Assembly (NCBI GenBank): GCA_006503535.1
Contig: QYRS01000012.1
Coordinates: 1,956,001 to 2,020,000, forward strand
DNA: 64,000 bases
Origin: Arthrinium phaeospermum
Taxonomy: Eukaryota > Ascomycota > Sordariomycetes > Amphisphaeriales > Apiosporaceae
Direction of reading: 5' to 3'
The position numbers and the translations under genes were made by a program. Below, piece by piece: positions 48,209 to 59,862 of the stretch (position 1 is its first letter; every line of letters starts with the position of its first letter). Below the pieces are notes generated by a model. It saw only the letters and a program-made list of their open reading frames with translations, did not search any database and was not told the DNA's origin.

Positions 48209-49300
48209 TCAGTTTTGCGAATCCTCCAGCTGGTCTAGGGCCATCGGCATGGGGTACCCCTCGATCCAGGCCCGGACGCTCTGCGCAAAGATCTCGGGAT
48301 ACTGCAGATTCCATGCGTATGCCGTTCTTTACGACAAATGTGCGCGTGTCCTCGCCCCGCCGGGACCGCCGCTGCCCATCGACCGCAGCAGGCGGCCGAT
48401 CTCATGCGCACCTTCGATGTGGTCCTGCTTGCCGCCCGCGACGACGGCGACGTTTGTTTTGCCGGCCGGCCTCGACCACGTCCTCGCGGCTGTAGCGGTG
48501 CGTGTCGCCAACGCCCGTCGTCGACAGGCTGGACGTGGTGTTCTTGCGGATCTCTCTCAGCTCCTCGTTCTGCAGGTTCGTGGCCCAGCCGGTCGCCTTG
48601 AGCAGCATGCCCGATGGGGTGTTGAGCAGAGCCGTGAGACCCAGGTACATGACTTTGGGGTAGCGCCGCGACAAGGCCTGCCACCCGTTAAAAGGTACGA
48701 GACGCCCGAGACGTAGGCGCTCAAGACGACGTCCGGGTGCCGCCGGATGAGCTCGAGGGCAATGTAGCCACCAGGGACATGCCGACGAGGTGCGCCTTGC
48801 CGTCGTTGGCGTGGTTCCGGATAATGTCGGCGACCAGGTCGGCGGCGAGGGCGAAGGAAAATGGCTTGACGTGGCGCGACCGCGAGTGTTGCGGCAAGTC
48901 GGGAAGTAGCAGGTGGTACTCGGACAACTTGGGCCAAATGTGCACCCAGTCGAGGTGGGAACTGAAGAGGATGTGCAGCATCACCACCGTCACGGGCGCC
49001 AGCGGGTTGAGCGACACGAAGAACAAGTCCTTGTCGCCGCCGGCCTCGCTGGGATTGTTGTTCATCGTCGTCGTCCAGCTGCCCCCCACCACCACCACCG
49101 CCGCCACCAGCAGTAGAGCCCCCTGTCGTCTACCCTCGCCTCCCGATGACGACTTATCAGGCTCGACGCATCATCCTTAGACCTTAGTCCACGCGGGCTG
49201 CGGCTACTGCTGCTGCTGCTGCTGCTGAAGCTGTTGGACGTAGGTGTTAGTGCCGGTGACCCCCAAGGATCGTCGCTGTGAAGGCGCACTGCCACCTATG
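48209..49300 (-). pseudogene. alpha/beta hydrolase remnant, several frame breaks
   Basis: Fragments in at least three frames line up in order along an alpha/beta hydrolase: LAPVTVVMLHILFSSHLDW, YHLLLPDLPQHSRS, the nucleophile elbow LVGMSL..GGYIALELIRRHP, VVLSAYVSGV, a cap segment LLKATGWATNLQNEELREI, VAVVAGGKQDHIEGAHEIG and the end WNLQYPEIFAQSVRAWIEG, stopping at TGA 48209. The elbow needs a one-base shift between GMSL and GG. Where relatives usually have the catalytic His before WNLQ, the readable frame has Tyr (AYAWNLQ), although a shift nearby makes this uncertain. The 5' end is unclear; coding may start anywhere up to about 49300. The product as given would not be functional. Confidence 0.65.
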
Positions 49301-50992
49301 GTTGAGTTGAAACGGGACAGTCTCGTTGATAACGTGTTCATAGGTTACCGCCTAGTAGCGACCCGTCGTGGTTTTGGTGCGACTGCAGACAAAGTACTTG
49401 ATGCAAGGAAGCAGTAACTCGTTCCGCTTGTCAAAATAAGAAGACGGAACAAGGGACGTCGATCCGCGGATCTAATGTAGGTAGTTTGGCTCCCAAACTG
49501 CCGGGAAGCCTAAACAAGAGCCGGGTATGTGACAGGTGGAATCTCGAGTGCAACAGCCGAAGGGGTGAAGCAACTAAGACAGTCGTCACTAGATAGTTCG
49601 AAAATGACAGAAAACAAGTGCGGGAGTAGCCAGTATGTAAAGACGGAGATGTATCGGAAACCTAGGAGCAGGTGGACGGGGAGCCCTGGCCTATTTCTGA
49701 CCCGACCACTTCATTCTAGAAACGCGAAGTGGGAGCCGGAGGAGTCGCGCACGCAAGGGAGAGGCGGGACCGAGGGACTCTCAGTCTTTAGTTCAAACCC
49801 GCCTACCTTCCAATTCATGCGTGGCGGAGTCTTGTGGGCGGGAGCAACTGCTCCTCTCTCACCTCACTGCTCCTCTCACGGCAACTGGCGTGCGTGCGCG
49901 ATGCCATCTCTCCAGGCCTCCCTCTCCCTCAACATGGAAGCCGAAAGATGCTCCATCTTAAGGTTACTTCGGCTCGTGCCACCGTAGCAGCGGCAATGGG
50001 TACACTGGGAGTCATGAGCAATGGCCTTGAAATGTTCGGCAGGTGTGGGGCCGAGTAAAGCAAGGCACCCTGGATATAATGCTATAGCATACCGACGATC
50101 AGCAAAGACGAGGGGAACATTCCCTATCAATCAGCTACCTAGTAGCAGCATGCATACGCATACCTACCTTAGGTACACGCCGGACTGGCCTGCTTGCCTA
50201 CTACTTACATTGTACCTCCCTCACTCCCTTGCGCGAGACGAGATGCCCACCTGATGGAGGCCCGAACTTCGGGATGGCCAGTACACGTGCCAAAACACGT
50301 GGTTTTTCGGGAGCTTGCTACTAGCCATAATGGAAAAATGAGAGAAGAAATCTCCTGGCGCCAGAACAACGGTAGCTTCGTCTCAACTGTAGCATGTCGA
50401 GCGCAACGGCGCCGGGTTGTGCCTCCTAATCGGGCTAGCTCTGGAAAGCCCGAGGTGGTGGTTTTGACCCAATGATCAAAAATAGGGCGCTCGAGCTGAG
50501 GCTAGGGCCGGAGCTGATGGTCTTGGGAGCTGGAGCCCTGCTGCCTTCAGTGTGTCAGCTGCAGGGAAGTTCCCTGCCACAAGCTTCGGGAATTATCCGT
50601 GCGTATGTCATGCCCAGAAATTGTCACGTACCTATTTTGTTTGGTTGACAAGTTTTCGTACGAGCAAAGACTCGAGGGGAAGCGAGAGAGGAGATTGCCA
50701 TTGCAAGCTAGACGCACGGGGCAGGCACCATCTAGATACCTCAATGTACGGAGTATATGTAACATATAGCTACTCTCTTTTTGGCGTAGAAAGGGCTGAC
50801 TTGCCTGTCCGCGTGGGTCAAATCCGAAACCGGCCGAAAAACGAACTCAAAAATACGTTGATGTGGTTACCTAATATACATGTCGTCGGTACGTACTGTA
50901 CCGTCGGTTGTCGGTTGTCGGTTGTCGGATGCGTCCTGAGCTGTTGGCAGAAGGTGCGATGTGGGTTGGATTGATGTTACCAACCTGCCTCC

Positions 50993-51045
50993 TGTTTCCC
51001 AGCTTCCAAGGGATGCATCAAAATGCAAACGGTGTACGTGTACTG
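50993..51045 (+). repeat. dispersed repeat, copy B (inverted relative at 30 kb)
   Basis: TCCCAGCTTCC through GGTGTACGTGTAC matches the minus strand of 30427-30475 over about 48 nt with few differences. No coding potential is suggested. Confidence 0.65.
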
Positions 51046-51511
51046 TCCACAATGTCCACTCTTCGTCCTTCGAATTGATACCACAGAAAAGTTCTCTTCG
51101 GCACAAGGCTCAGACTCGCTCTCGTCGGCTCTCCCTCATTTTGCGTGGTGGTTCTGCTTGCAAACTGTTATCAATCGATTGCTGGGCAGAAGATTGAACC
51201 CCATTTGTTTTGGTTGCTGCTAGCTAAGTCCAACCAAGAGTTGGGACCTTGCAGAAGCAGGGAAATTGCACCAACCATTTGATGGCGTGAAAAACGGGCA
51301 ACCCGAGAGCGTGTTTGCGGCGTGCGCATGCGTCAAACGCAGCACAGGGTCTTTGGCCTACCCATGCACTTATTTATTTACGTACTGCCTGCCTAGTACA
51401 CTTTGAGGCCTGGCACTTCGAAATTGGGTTTCTTCTCCGAATGGCATCACATTGCGATGCCAAATGCAGCTATTGCATGCACCCCAGGATCCGCTTCAGC
51501 CAACTGCCGAC

Positions 51512-51531
51512 CACACACACACACACACACA
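51512..51531. repeat. CA dinucleotide microsatellite
   Basis: About ten CA units in an intergenic stretch, flanked by GCCGAC and ATCGCC. Confidence 0.95.
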
Positions 51532-52089
51532 ATCGCCAAGCAAGCACCCATCAGTCGTATACCCAATGCGTATAGCATCTAATTCTCATTCTTGGAAGAA
51601 GTTCCCCAATATCGAAGAATGACAGGTTCAAGTCGAGTGACGCAAGTTGCCTCCGATCGGCAGCACCCGTGGATGAACCAAGGAGCGAAATAAACCGTCA
51701 GGGGAAATGACATCATTTGCACAAAGCCAGACGCTACTCGCTAGCAGCTTGACAACGGGACACCCGGACACTGCAGAAAGGAGGGACAAATGTAACTTCA
51801 GCTCTTTAACATCGAACCAAAGAAAGCCCAAACTGAAAGATGGGCTGGGAAAAAATCAAAAACTCGTGTTGGACACACGCACTCTTCAGCTTGTTAAATA
51901 TATTGGCTTTGTCCTGTCCAGCGAGGAGAAGGACTCCGTGTCGCCGAGCCGATTGATCAACCGACCCCGACCCAGCCAACAGCACACGCGCCATGTCCAT
52001 CATTTATGGGACATTCCAGTGACCGATTCAAATCAACAGCGGTCGACATATCCCTTTCCGACCTCATCCCCAAACCATGATCCTGCCTT

Positions 52090-53629
52090 GCAACTTTAAC
52101 TCGGTTCCAGGAAGAAGCAGAGGAGGGCGCAGATGCATCATACCACCACCGACCATGTCCGCAACCACGGCAACGCGAGTTGCACGCCCCGCCGTCGTCG
52201 CGAGCCCGAGACCGAGCCCAAGACCGAGATAAAGACCGAGACCAGGCCTGGACCGAGACTGAGACTGAGACGGTCGTGTCGTCGTCCTGTCCCGCCGACG
52301 AGGCAAAGGCTACGTCGTCGAAACCCGCACGCCGCCGCCTCAACGACCTGATGTTCCTGATCGGTGGCTGGAGCTCTTCAACGCCCTCGACTTCCCCGCC
52401 AACGTCTTCAACCAGCGGCCCGTCCCGGCCTTCGCGGTGGCGCTCATGATTATCGGCGGTCTGCTCATCTTGATGGCCTCGGGCGTCGCTCTTGTGGACC
52501 TGTGGAAGAGCTGGCACAACCTACAGCTCCTGTGCGGGAGAGGGCCCTTCTGCGAGCCGAGCTGGAGCAAGCCGAGTCCCAAATGAGGACCGACGAGGAT
52601 GCGATGATGCGAGCCATGTACCTCCGAGCTGGAAATGGGTCAACCGCGGCGAGTTGGGATGGGAGTTCATCGACCGGGCCCTGATGGACATGATCGGCGG
52701 GTTCGGCGGTCTGCTGGTCGGGATCGGCACCCTCCTGGCGGAGGAGGGGTAACGCCAAAGTCTTCCTGGCCAGCAACCTGCTCTCCGGCTACGTGGGCAA
52801 TGGCTTCGTGGCCTTTTACGGGCTCATCAACGCGGGGTGGGCCGTGTATCTGTGGCGCCAGGGCAGCTCGCGTTGGTCGGCGGTCGAGGACCAGCTCCGG
52901 GACCCCAGATCCTGAAACGGGCCCGTCGGTGCTTCTGGAACCACCAGGTCTACGCCGCCCTCTATGGCGTGACGGTGGTCGTCGCCGCGGTCGGCTCTCT
53001 GATCAGCGCCACCATGTGGTATGGGTACGTCATTCTCATACCGTGTATCGCCTCTTCGGTCTTTGGCAACGTCCTCTGGCGGAGACGGGTCGGGTACAAC
53101 CGCGTCGTCTTCCCGAAACAAGCCGATGCTGTGCCAGAACATCATGGACGAGATCGCGTGCGTGATCCACGTGCAGGAGCAGGTTCGCGAGGGGCACCAC
53201 GCCGCACTGCTGGCCCAGTACTCGCGCTCGCAGCTGCTGGACTTTATGCGTGACCACGACATGCTCGAGGACCTGTGCCTGGAACTGGCGCGGGACCCGA
53301 CCTTGGGCAAAACCCTCCTACGCAGCTCGCCGAAGCATGTTCGATGGGACCGGTCGGCTTTGTTGTCGATCGAGTACAGCGTCCTGCTCCAGGCAGCGGA
53401 GGCGTGCCTGGCAAGGGTGGGGCTACGGCGGGCGATTGACCGCGAGAGGCTGCTCTACGAGCTGCTGGGGTGTTACAACGCCATCGAGCGCGAGATGTTC
53501 AAGGGCCCCTCGCGCAGCGCCACGGAGAAGTCGCTGATGTCGCTGATGTCACGCTTCACACCCGGGCAGAGCTTCACACCCGGGCAGAGCACGCTATCGG
53601 TTGGCACAATTTTAATGATCAATGAATAA
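52090..53629 (+). pseudogene. multi-pass membrane protein of unknown function, at least five frame changes
   Basis: Coding-like segments follow one another in changing frames: FNALDFPANVFNQRPVPAFA with a membrane helix (FAVALMIIGGLLILMASGVA), ELEQAESQMRTDEDAMMRAM, GWEFIDRALMDMIGGFGGLL, FLASNLLSGYVGNGFVAFYG, ILKRARRCFWNHQVYAALYG, a helix pair (GVTVVVAAVGSLISATMWYG, VILIPCIASSVFGNVLWRRR), then a soluble C-terminal domain in one clean frame from about 53121 (MLCQNIMDEIACVIHV to KSLMSLMSRF). I do not know the family; the layout suggests four or more membrane helices followed by a cytosolic helical domain. The coding runs between shifts lack random stops, so the gene may be intact in reality. Confidence 0.6.
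53552..53588 (+). repeat. 18-nt tandem duplication
   Basis: CTTCACACCCGGGCAGAG occurs twice in tandem at the 3' end of the membrane-protein frame and duplicates the peptide FTPGQS without changing the frame. Confidence 0.9.
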
Positions 53630-53949
53630 TAAACGACGAGAACTGCGTCGAGGAACTAGAATGAATATTGGGGAGGATGGGGTATAATGAGTATGAGTAC
53701 TAGGGGGTTGGTTGGTGAAGATGGCGCTGTCGAGCAGCATTAACAACTGGCTTGAGGCCAAAGAAGGGCAGAGCACGCTATCGGTTGGCACATAATTTTA
53801 AATCAATGAATAATAAACGACCGAGAACTGCGTCGAGGAACTAGAATATTGGGGAGGATGAGGGTATAATGAGTATGAGTACTAGGGGGTTGGTTGGTGA
53901 AGATGGCGCTGTCGAGCAGCATTAACAACTGGCTTGAGGCCAAAGAAGA
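53582..53949 (+). repeat. 185-bp tandem repeat, two copies
   Basis: Copy 1 starts at 53582 and copy 2 at 53767, both with GGGCAGAGCACGCTATCGGT and both ending GGCTTGAGGCCAAAGAA. The unit carries the last codons of the membrane-protein gene plus its 3' flank. By eye the copies differ by about five small insertions or deletions (1 to 4 nt) and essentially no substitutions. Confidence 0.92.
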
Positions 53950-53993
53950 TTTTCTGTGTGAAAGATGGATGGACGGCAGGGACCGAAGGGGAT

Positions 53994-55123
53994 CTAGACT
54001 ACAACAAGGGCGCAGCGCGCGATCCTAAAGAATCCGGAGATTGTTATATATTTTAGGTGATTGATCACTTTTTTCATTCGTCTTCTCGTCTCTTTTGCGA
54101 TTCGCTCCTGTGGCTCTGACTCTCCTTTATTAACCCCAAATCTCGGGCTCGCCAAGGAGATCTTGGCGTTGTCCATGCGCAGGCCCAGGTTGACGCGGGG
54201 CATGCCGGGCCAGAAGTTGGGGAAGTGCTCGTCGCCGACGGCGTTCTTGCCGGTGCCGTCGACGGCGTCGCCCGCGCCCTGGTCGAGGTCGAAGAAGCCG
54301 AGGCTGGAGCGGTCCGAGGCCTGGCCCGGGACGACGGCGCGCCACTGGTCGGTGCCGGCCAGCTCGCCGTGCGGGGTATTCGGGTTGCCCGGCAGGGGCG
54401 GCTGGGCCAGGGTGGCGTTGATGCCGATCCAGCGGTACAGGTCGGTGCTGAAGGGGAGGCCGCCGAGGAGCGGGGTGAAGGTCGTCTGGAAGAAGGGCCT
54501 GGCGGCCGGGCCGGCCTCGCGGGCGTCGCCGGTCGTGTCGAAGGGGTAGACTTTGACGGTGGTGCTGCCGTCGGCGTCTTCGGTCCAGTCGAATTTGGCG
54601 AGGTGCTTGGGGATGTTCCAGTCTGGGGGTGTTAGCATATATCGTTCTTTCACTTGCGATGCTGCGGGCCAACACTCACTCAGGCGCCCGTCTTGGCCGT
54701 GTACTTCTGGCTGACGTAGATGCGGGTGATGGACGGGTTGAGGCGCTCCGACTCGCGGCCCTCGTCGACGTGGGGGTACTTGAAGTAGCCGGGCACGATG
54801 AGCAGCTCGTCGTAGGGCCCGACGGGCGAGTCGGTGTAGCGGATGATCTGGACCATGCCCAGCAGGCCGACGTACTCGGCGGCGCCGACGTAGGCCCGGT
54901 CGGCGCGCTCCAGCGGCGCGTACGCCTTGGCCGGCAGCTCGCTCGGCGGCAGCACGCTGGCAGCAGCGATGCTGTAGACGGTGCCGTGCAGGGACCAGGG
55001 CGCCGGCACCTGCTCGATGGGCTTGGTCGAGTTGTTGGTCCAGTCGTCGCCGCCGCCGGTTTGGCCGAGCGTCTGGGCGGCCGTGGCTAGGACGGTGCCG
55101 ACGAGGGCGGAGGAGAGGCGCAT
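53994..55123 (-). CDS. acetoacetate-decarboxylase-like secreted protein, one frame break
   Basis: Exon 1 (54680-55123) starts with a signal-peptide-like MRLSSALVGTVLATAAQTLG and continues APWSLHGTVYSIAAASVLPP, GLLGMVQIIRYTDSPVGPYD, ELLIVPGYFKY and SITRIYVSQKYTAKTG. A 57-nt intron (GTGAGT..CCCCCAG) leads to exon 2 (53994-54622), with WNIPKHLAKFDWT and HFPNFWPGMPRVNLGLRMD. The GPYDELL and IYVS pattern resembles the acetoacetate decarboxylase fold found in fungal secondary metabolism, but I could not verify the Schiff-base lysine, so the assignment is tentative. Exon 1 has 444 nt where phase requires one more. A missing base in the G3 run near 54686 would restore GRLNW across the splice. As given, it stops at TGA just before the donor. 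Confidence 0.55.
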
Positions 55124-58047
55124 GGTGTCGAGGCTGGTCTTGTCGTCGGTGGTGTTGGGTGCCTGCGAAGGATGGTCGATGCCCCTTGGGTGGGAAGGGG
55201 AGGTTTGGTATAAACGAGTGACGGGGGCGACTTGGAGTAGTAGTAGTAGTAAAGGAGAGAAATCAAGTCTTGTTCTGACAAACAATGACGCGCGCGATCA
55301 CACACGGAGCACCCTCCGTCCCAGCCCAAGCGGCAGGTGTTCGCTATATAGGAACCCCCAATTATTACATCTACGGGGGAATGGTGGAAACGTGGGATGG
55401 CCGGAGACCAATCACGGCCCTATCGCAACCACATCCCCTTCTTTTGCTAACACCTTTGAGACCGCATTTACACCCCCGGACCTTGGACTCTTCCCCCCTC
55501 CAATCACGATTAGCAAGCCCCGGGATCCTTATGCAGTCACGTAGTCATAGGAAATTTCTGTGATTTAGTTTCTGCACGTTTTGAGGAATAGATCAACAGG
55601 CGTCCCCGCTCTTGGCGGGTGCGGGTCTTGGGACTTTTGCCCATTTTGGTCCAGGAACGGCATCGGGTTTTGCCTTTTTCTGACCAGGGGAGGTGGCCGG
55701 CATGCCGTGCGCATGCATTGATGCATGTCAGCTTTTCGGAATGTCACCCTCGAACGTCGATGGAAGCCTGTTTTCCTGCTGGATGGATGAGGGGAAATGG
55801 TATGTCGACATGTGTGAATGATGCGATTTCTTGCTTCAATACAACGTCGAGACATGTTTATGGCAACCTTCAGCGTCATACTTTACATGTCTCACTCGGT
55901 GGCCGCCCGCAACGAGTTGCTCCGGCCGGTGCACCCAACTCAACCGGGACATGGCCGGGTTGTGGACACAACAACACAGCACGCCCGCGATCGAGTCATT
56001 GCCACGGCCGCGTTTTCCTTTTGTCGAAAGCAGAAGTCAGCTTCAATTGACCCAGCCCTACCTAGCCAATAGATAGGGCTTGATTGGCAAGAACAAGATT
56101 AAATTACCTGGGCTATTTGGCCGAAAATGCACAGGGCTAGAGGTCTTTTGGGGCGAGGTCTCTTTTGCAGAAATGACGGTCCCCCTTCTGCTCGGGGTGC
56201 CTGTCGTTGGTTGACGAGATGCTATCCATCTTGGGACTGCCAAGATGCCAGGCAATCTGCAAATGGCAGCCCTTTGAAATTGAGTCGCCGGGGTGTGAGT
56301 GGGGATGGGGACCCCATCAAAATCTAGCGGGGATGGAATGATGAGAGAGCCACCACTCGCGGAAGTCAAGTCTGCAGAACGAAACCAGACCCTGGATTTT
56401 AATGGTCAGTGAGTTGCTGTTCTCGCTCGACGACGACGACGACGACGGCAAGGCCTCGCCGGGGTTGACTGTTCCTTTCCGGTACGCGCTAGAAACATTG
56501 CCAGCATCGCACCTACACGCAGCAACAATGCAAGACGCAAGATTCGGAGCACTGCTTCAATCATTCTGCCCGCCATCTACCATTCTACATGCAGATGGGT
56601 GCAGCCCCTGAAGCCTTACGGCCCGTCCATCAAAGTAGAATGGATGCTAATGAGTAAGCGCATGGATCCGGGCCACATAGCGCCGCATCGAGACGAGAAT
56701 CGCTCGATTGCTAAACAGGCGCGAGGCCCCTTGGCATAACATCCGCTTTCTCTTGTTGTGAGCGAGATATCGGGATGCTCCGACCGAGTCGAGCTTGGAC
56801 GACGGCTATGGAAACCGAAGGCCACCACCACGTACCTATTGGCGTGGTCATGAGTGAACTGAATAAGAGCCATAAGAGCCGCCAGATTGCCGGCCCAGTC
56901 GTATGCCCCATTCGCAAGAGGTTCTCGACCTGTATCGACGGACCGATGCTGTCTTAAAGGTCCACCTTACTTGCTTCTCAGCCAGCTGATGCCTGCGTTT
57001 GGTACAAGTATGGAGAAGAAGACGGCCAACCTAATCACCAGTTGGACAACTTGCCTATCTCTTGACCTCAGTAGTACGCATCATCATCCCCGATCTCCAG
57101 GACTGTCATGAGTCGCGAACCTCGTCGCTGTCGGTGGGCGTCTCTCGTGGCTATCAAATCGTGCAATGCCTGCCAGAAGCCACGCCGTCGGCTCTGACCC
57201 GGAGGATGCAGACCGTTTCCGCCCAGCAGGCCTCGAGCTTTGGGTGCAGGTACCCAACTACATAAGCCCAATTGAGCTGCTTTCCACCCGTCGCCAATAG
57301 GTGGCCGGGTGGTAAAACAGATTGGTTCTGCACCGGATGGACGTCTTTGATACACTTCATTGACCAATCCACTTCGGGTTCGAGCCGCGGTCGTGGCTGA
57401 GGTCTTTGATACACTTCGTTGACTTATCACCATCGTAAAATCCGCACCGTGGGGGGTGACTCAAACTCCGTACCGGACTTACCCTCACACCATCGCATGC
57501 GTCAATAACTTACAGGCGTTGCAGACCGTCGACAAGCTCACCACCTATCTCGGCGTCTTTCTTCTCTCTTTTTTTTTGCCCCCACGGTGGGCTCGATGGA
57601 ATGGGCCAGAACGGGTTGCAACGAACTGGCGTGCTTTAAGTAAGGATGCGATGTCACAGTCACTGTCATTTTGAGGAAATGCGGATTTGATGAGTGATTG
57701 ATTACCTGCCTCGCAAATTGACCACAACAATCATCATCCATATGTAGATACATGTTGGGGGTCTGCCTACGGCTCCGGTACCGTCTACGGAAACAACTAC
57801 AGGCCATGATACATACAGCCCCAAACCAATCTCAACCCACAACAACTAGTCAAGACGACAACGCTGCCCTCTCGTGCAGCTCTTCATTCGTCCAGACTCG
57901 ATCAGGCTCGTCGTGCTCGTCGTGCCCGTACTGGACGCACGGAGTCTCGATGGGGAAGCCCACGTCGTCGTCGTCATCTTCGTAGTAGATCGGTTTCCCG
58001 CCTTCAAGAGGAGGCGGCGGCAAAGCACCACCATCGCCCGTCGCGTT
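55124..58047. other. long intergenic region with a short direct repeat
   Basis: About 2.9 kb with no supported gene. A 22-nt element GTCTTTGATACACTTC(A/G)TTGAC occurs at 57343 and 57402, 59 nt apart. A GAC/CGA triplet run lies near 56430-56447. Open frames are short and unrecognised. Confidence 0.45.
57343..57423 (+). repeat. 22-nt direct repeat, two copies
   Basis: GTCTTTGATACACTTCATTG and GTCTTTGATACACTTCGTTG, each followed by AC, are 59 nt apart and differ at one position. The role is unknown; they may be a duplicated binding site or a scar. Confidence 0.8.
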
Positions 58048-59862
58048 TTACCGCTGCTGCTGCTCTCGTTCATTCCGCAGGGCGTGCCGCTTCACGCTCT
58101 CGTGGTTGGTGCCGATGATGAAGTAGCGCGGCCCCGTGTAGTCGGCGACCAAGTGCATCTCGTCGCCGCGCAGGACGGCGCACGCGCCCGGCGCGTACCG
58201 CGTCTTGATGCCCAGCTGGGGCAGAGCCCCCCGCGTAGTCCCCAGCGTCAGCAGGCCGGCCAGCCCGCCGTGCATGTCCTTGGTGTCGCGGTGGCGCTGC
58301 GTGTAGGCGTTGACGCCCACGGCGAAGAGGCTGAGAAAGTCGTCGCCGTCCTCGCCGTCGGCGACGTCGGCGGTGGTCTCGAGCGGTGGCGCGGCGGCAG
58401 CTGCCGGAAGATGCGGCGGCACAGGTCGTAGTAGCCCGGTCAGGGGCGCGACCAGGAGGCGGAGGACCTCGGTGGCCTTGCCCAGGACGGCCGGGCAGAA
58501 GTACGGTTCGAAAAGCTCCAGGGCCAATACTGCGCGTCGGCGTTGCGGCCGAAGCGGGAATCGAGCGTGCGGATGACCCTCTTGCCGTTCGGGTCGCCCT
58601 TGGCAGACCACAGCCGAAGTGGGCTACGGCCATCTTGGCCTGCGGCAGCCCCGTCACGGTCGCCTTGGAAGGGTCCAGCTCCGGGTGGAGGCGTTGGATG
58701 TAGCGGTCCAAGACGTGCCGCTTGGTTTCGGGCCGCGGCATGGGCACGAAGAAGGAGAACAGTCGATGCACTCGTTCATCTCCTTCAGCACGAGGGGCCA
58801 AAGAGCAGCTGGGCCCGCCCCTTCGATGCTGGCAAAGACCACTCTTCGCTTGCAGTCGGTGATTATCACAATGTCGTAGTCCATGAGCTCCCACACGCTT
58901 TCTGCTGCCACCTTATCCTTGAGGTAATGGTAGAAGTAGTCGACATCATATGCGCCGTTGTTCCACTCTTTGGGCCAGTTCGCTCTGATGTACGAGAGAA
59001 CTGTCCCCAAGCCTGGTTGTTCTGGGCAAGGTACTCTGCCGAACCCGATCCCTTTCGTCGCGGCTAAGATGCAACCAGAAGCGCTCTTGGGATTCTGATC
59101 TAAGCTCCCCAAGCACAGCTGTGTTGCTGAGCTCCTCTTCGTATCCCTCAGTACCCTGTGCTGGTCCGGCACTGCTACTGTTGTCGTTCTTCGTGTCGAG
59201 AAACGTCGTGGCCATGAACTCCTGCTGCAGCGTGGTTGATCTGCGGCTCGTCGAAAGCCGCTTTGGCTCTGCGTACGGCGTCGCAGTGTCTTTTGGTTGC
59301 ATCGAATGGCTTAGCTTGGTCCAGATCAATGTCGCGGCACTGCATTAGGTGGACGGTTTTGGACCGCAGTCGGAAGTCCACCACAACCTCTTCCTCACGG
59401 TCGTGGGCGATCTTGATGCTGCCGTGGTCGCCGACAGCCTTGGCCAGTTCAACCACGTCTGTATTTGGCACTTTGCCTAGCATCGTCTTGATGCTCTCGC
59501 AATGCATCCCCATCCAGCCGGGAGAACCTCTGAGACGCTCAAACATGGGCGCCATGATGTCAACTGGTAGCATAGCACACGTTGGTTAGTAAGACATCGT
59601 TCAATAACGGTGGAGGCATGTATTCACATACCATGCGCTCATCTTGGTGGTGAGCAATGTTACCCGCCCACGATGACAACACACCAAAGGGATCGCCAGG
59701 TATCTTGGCGCATCTCTTGCCCAGCTTGACAAGTCCAACATTCGTCTTCTCCTCCTCCGTGAGTTCGTGCAGGCACTTGGTCATCGCCGTAGCCTTGTTC
59801 TGGTAGTTGCGTGCTCCCAGTAGCGATTCGATGGTGCGCTCGTCCGGCGTTCCGAGGCGCAT
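58048..59862 (-). pseudogene. TET/JBP-like 2OG-Fe(II) dioxygenase, several frame breaks
   Basis: Segments in all three frames follow in order: TPDERTIESLLGARNYQNKA at the 5' end, a likely intron (GTATGT..CTAAC..CTACCAG, about 59570-59632), MAPMFERLRGSPGWMGMHCE, VVVDFRLRSKTVHLMQCRDI, SGCILAATKGIGFGRVP, LSYIRANWPKEWNNGAYDVD, WELMDYDIVIITDCKRRVV, ETKRHVLDRYIQRLHPELDP, and at the 3' end YTQRHRDTKDMHGGLAG, LPQLGIKTRYAPGACAVLRG and YFIIGTNHESVKRHA. The HxD (HRD), the following GGLAGLLTLG strand, the LPxLG turn, and PGACAVLRGDEMHLV resemble the double-stranded beta-helix of TET/JBP-related fungal oxygenases, which hydroxylate 5-methyl pyrimidines or other substrates. Substrate is not inferable. At least four one-base shifts are needed. 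Confidence 0.5.

Larger units (their letters stand above)
49301..52090. other. intergenic region with short repeats
   Basis: About 2.8 kb with no supported gene. It contains a heptamer array TGTCGGT x4 near 50902-50929, copy B of the dispersed repeat (50993-51045) and a CA microsatellite (51512-51531). Confidence 0.45.

Noticed and set aside
52133..52351. Basic, repetitive plus-strand frame
   Set aside because: Its TETE/EPET periodicity comes from a GAGACC-type low-complexity stretch; it may be the 5' part of the membrane-protein gene but is not a separate gene.
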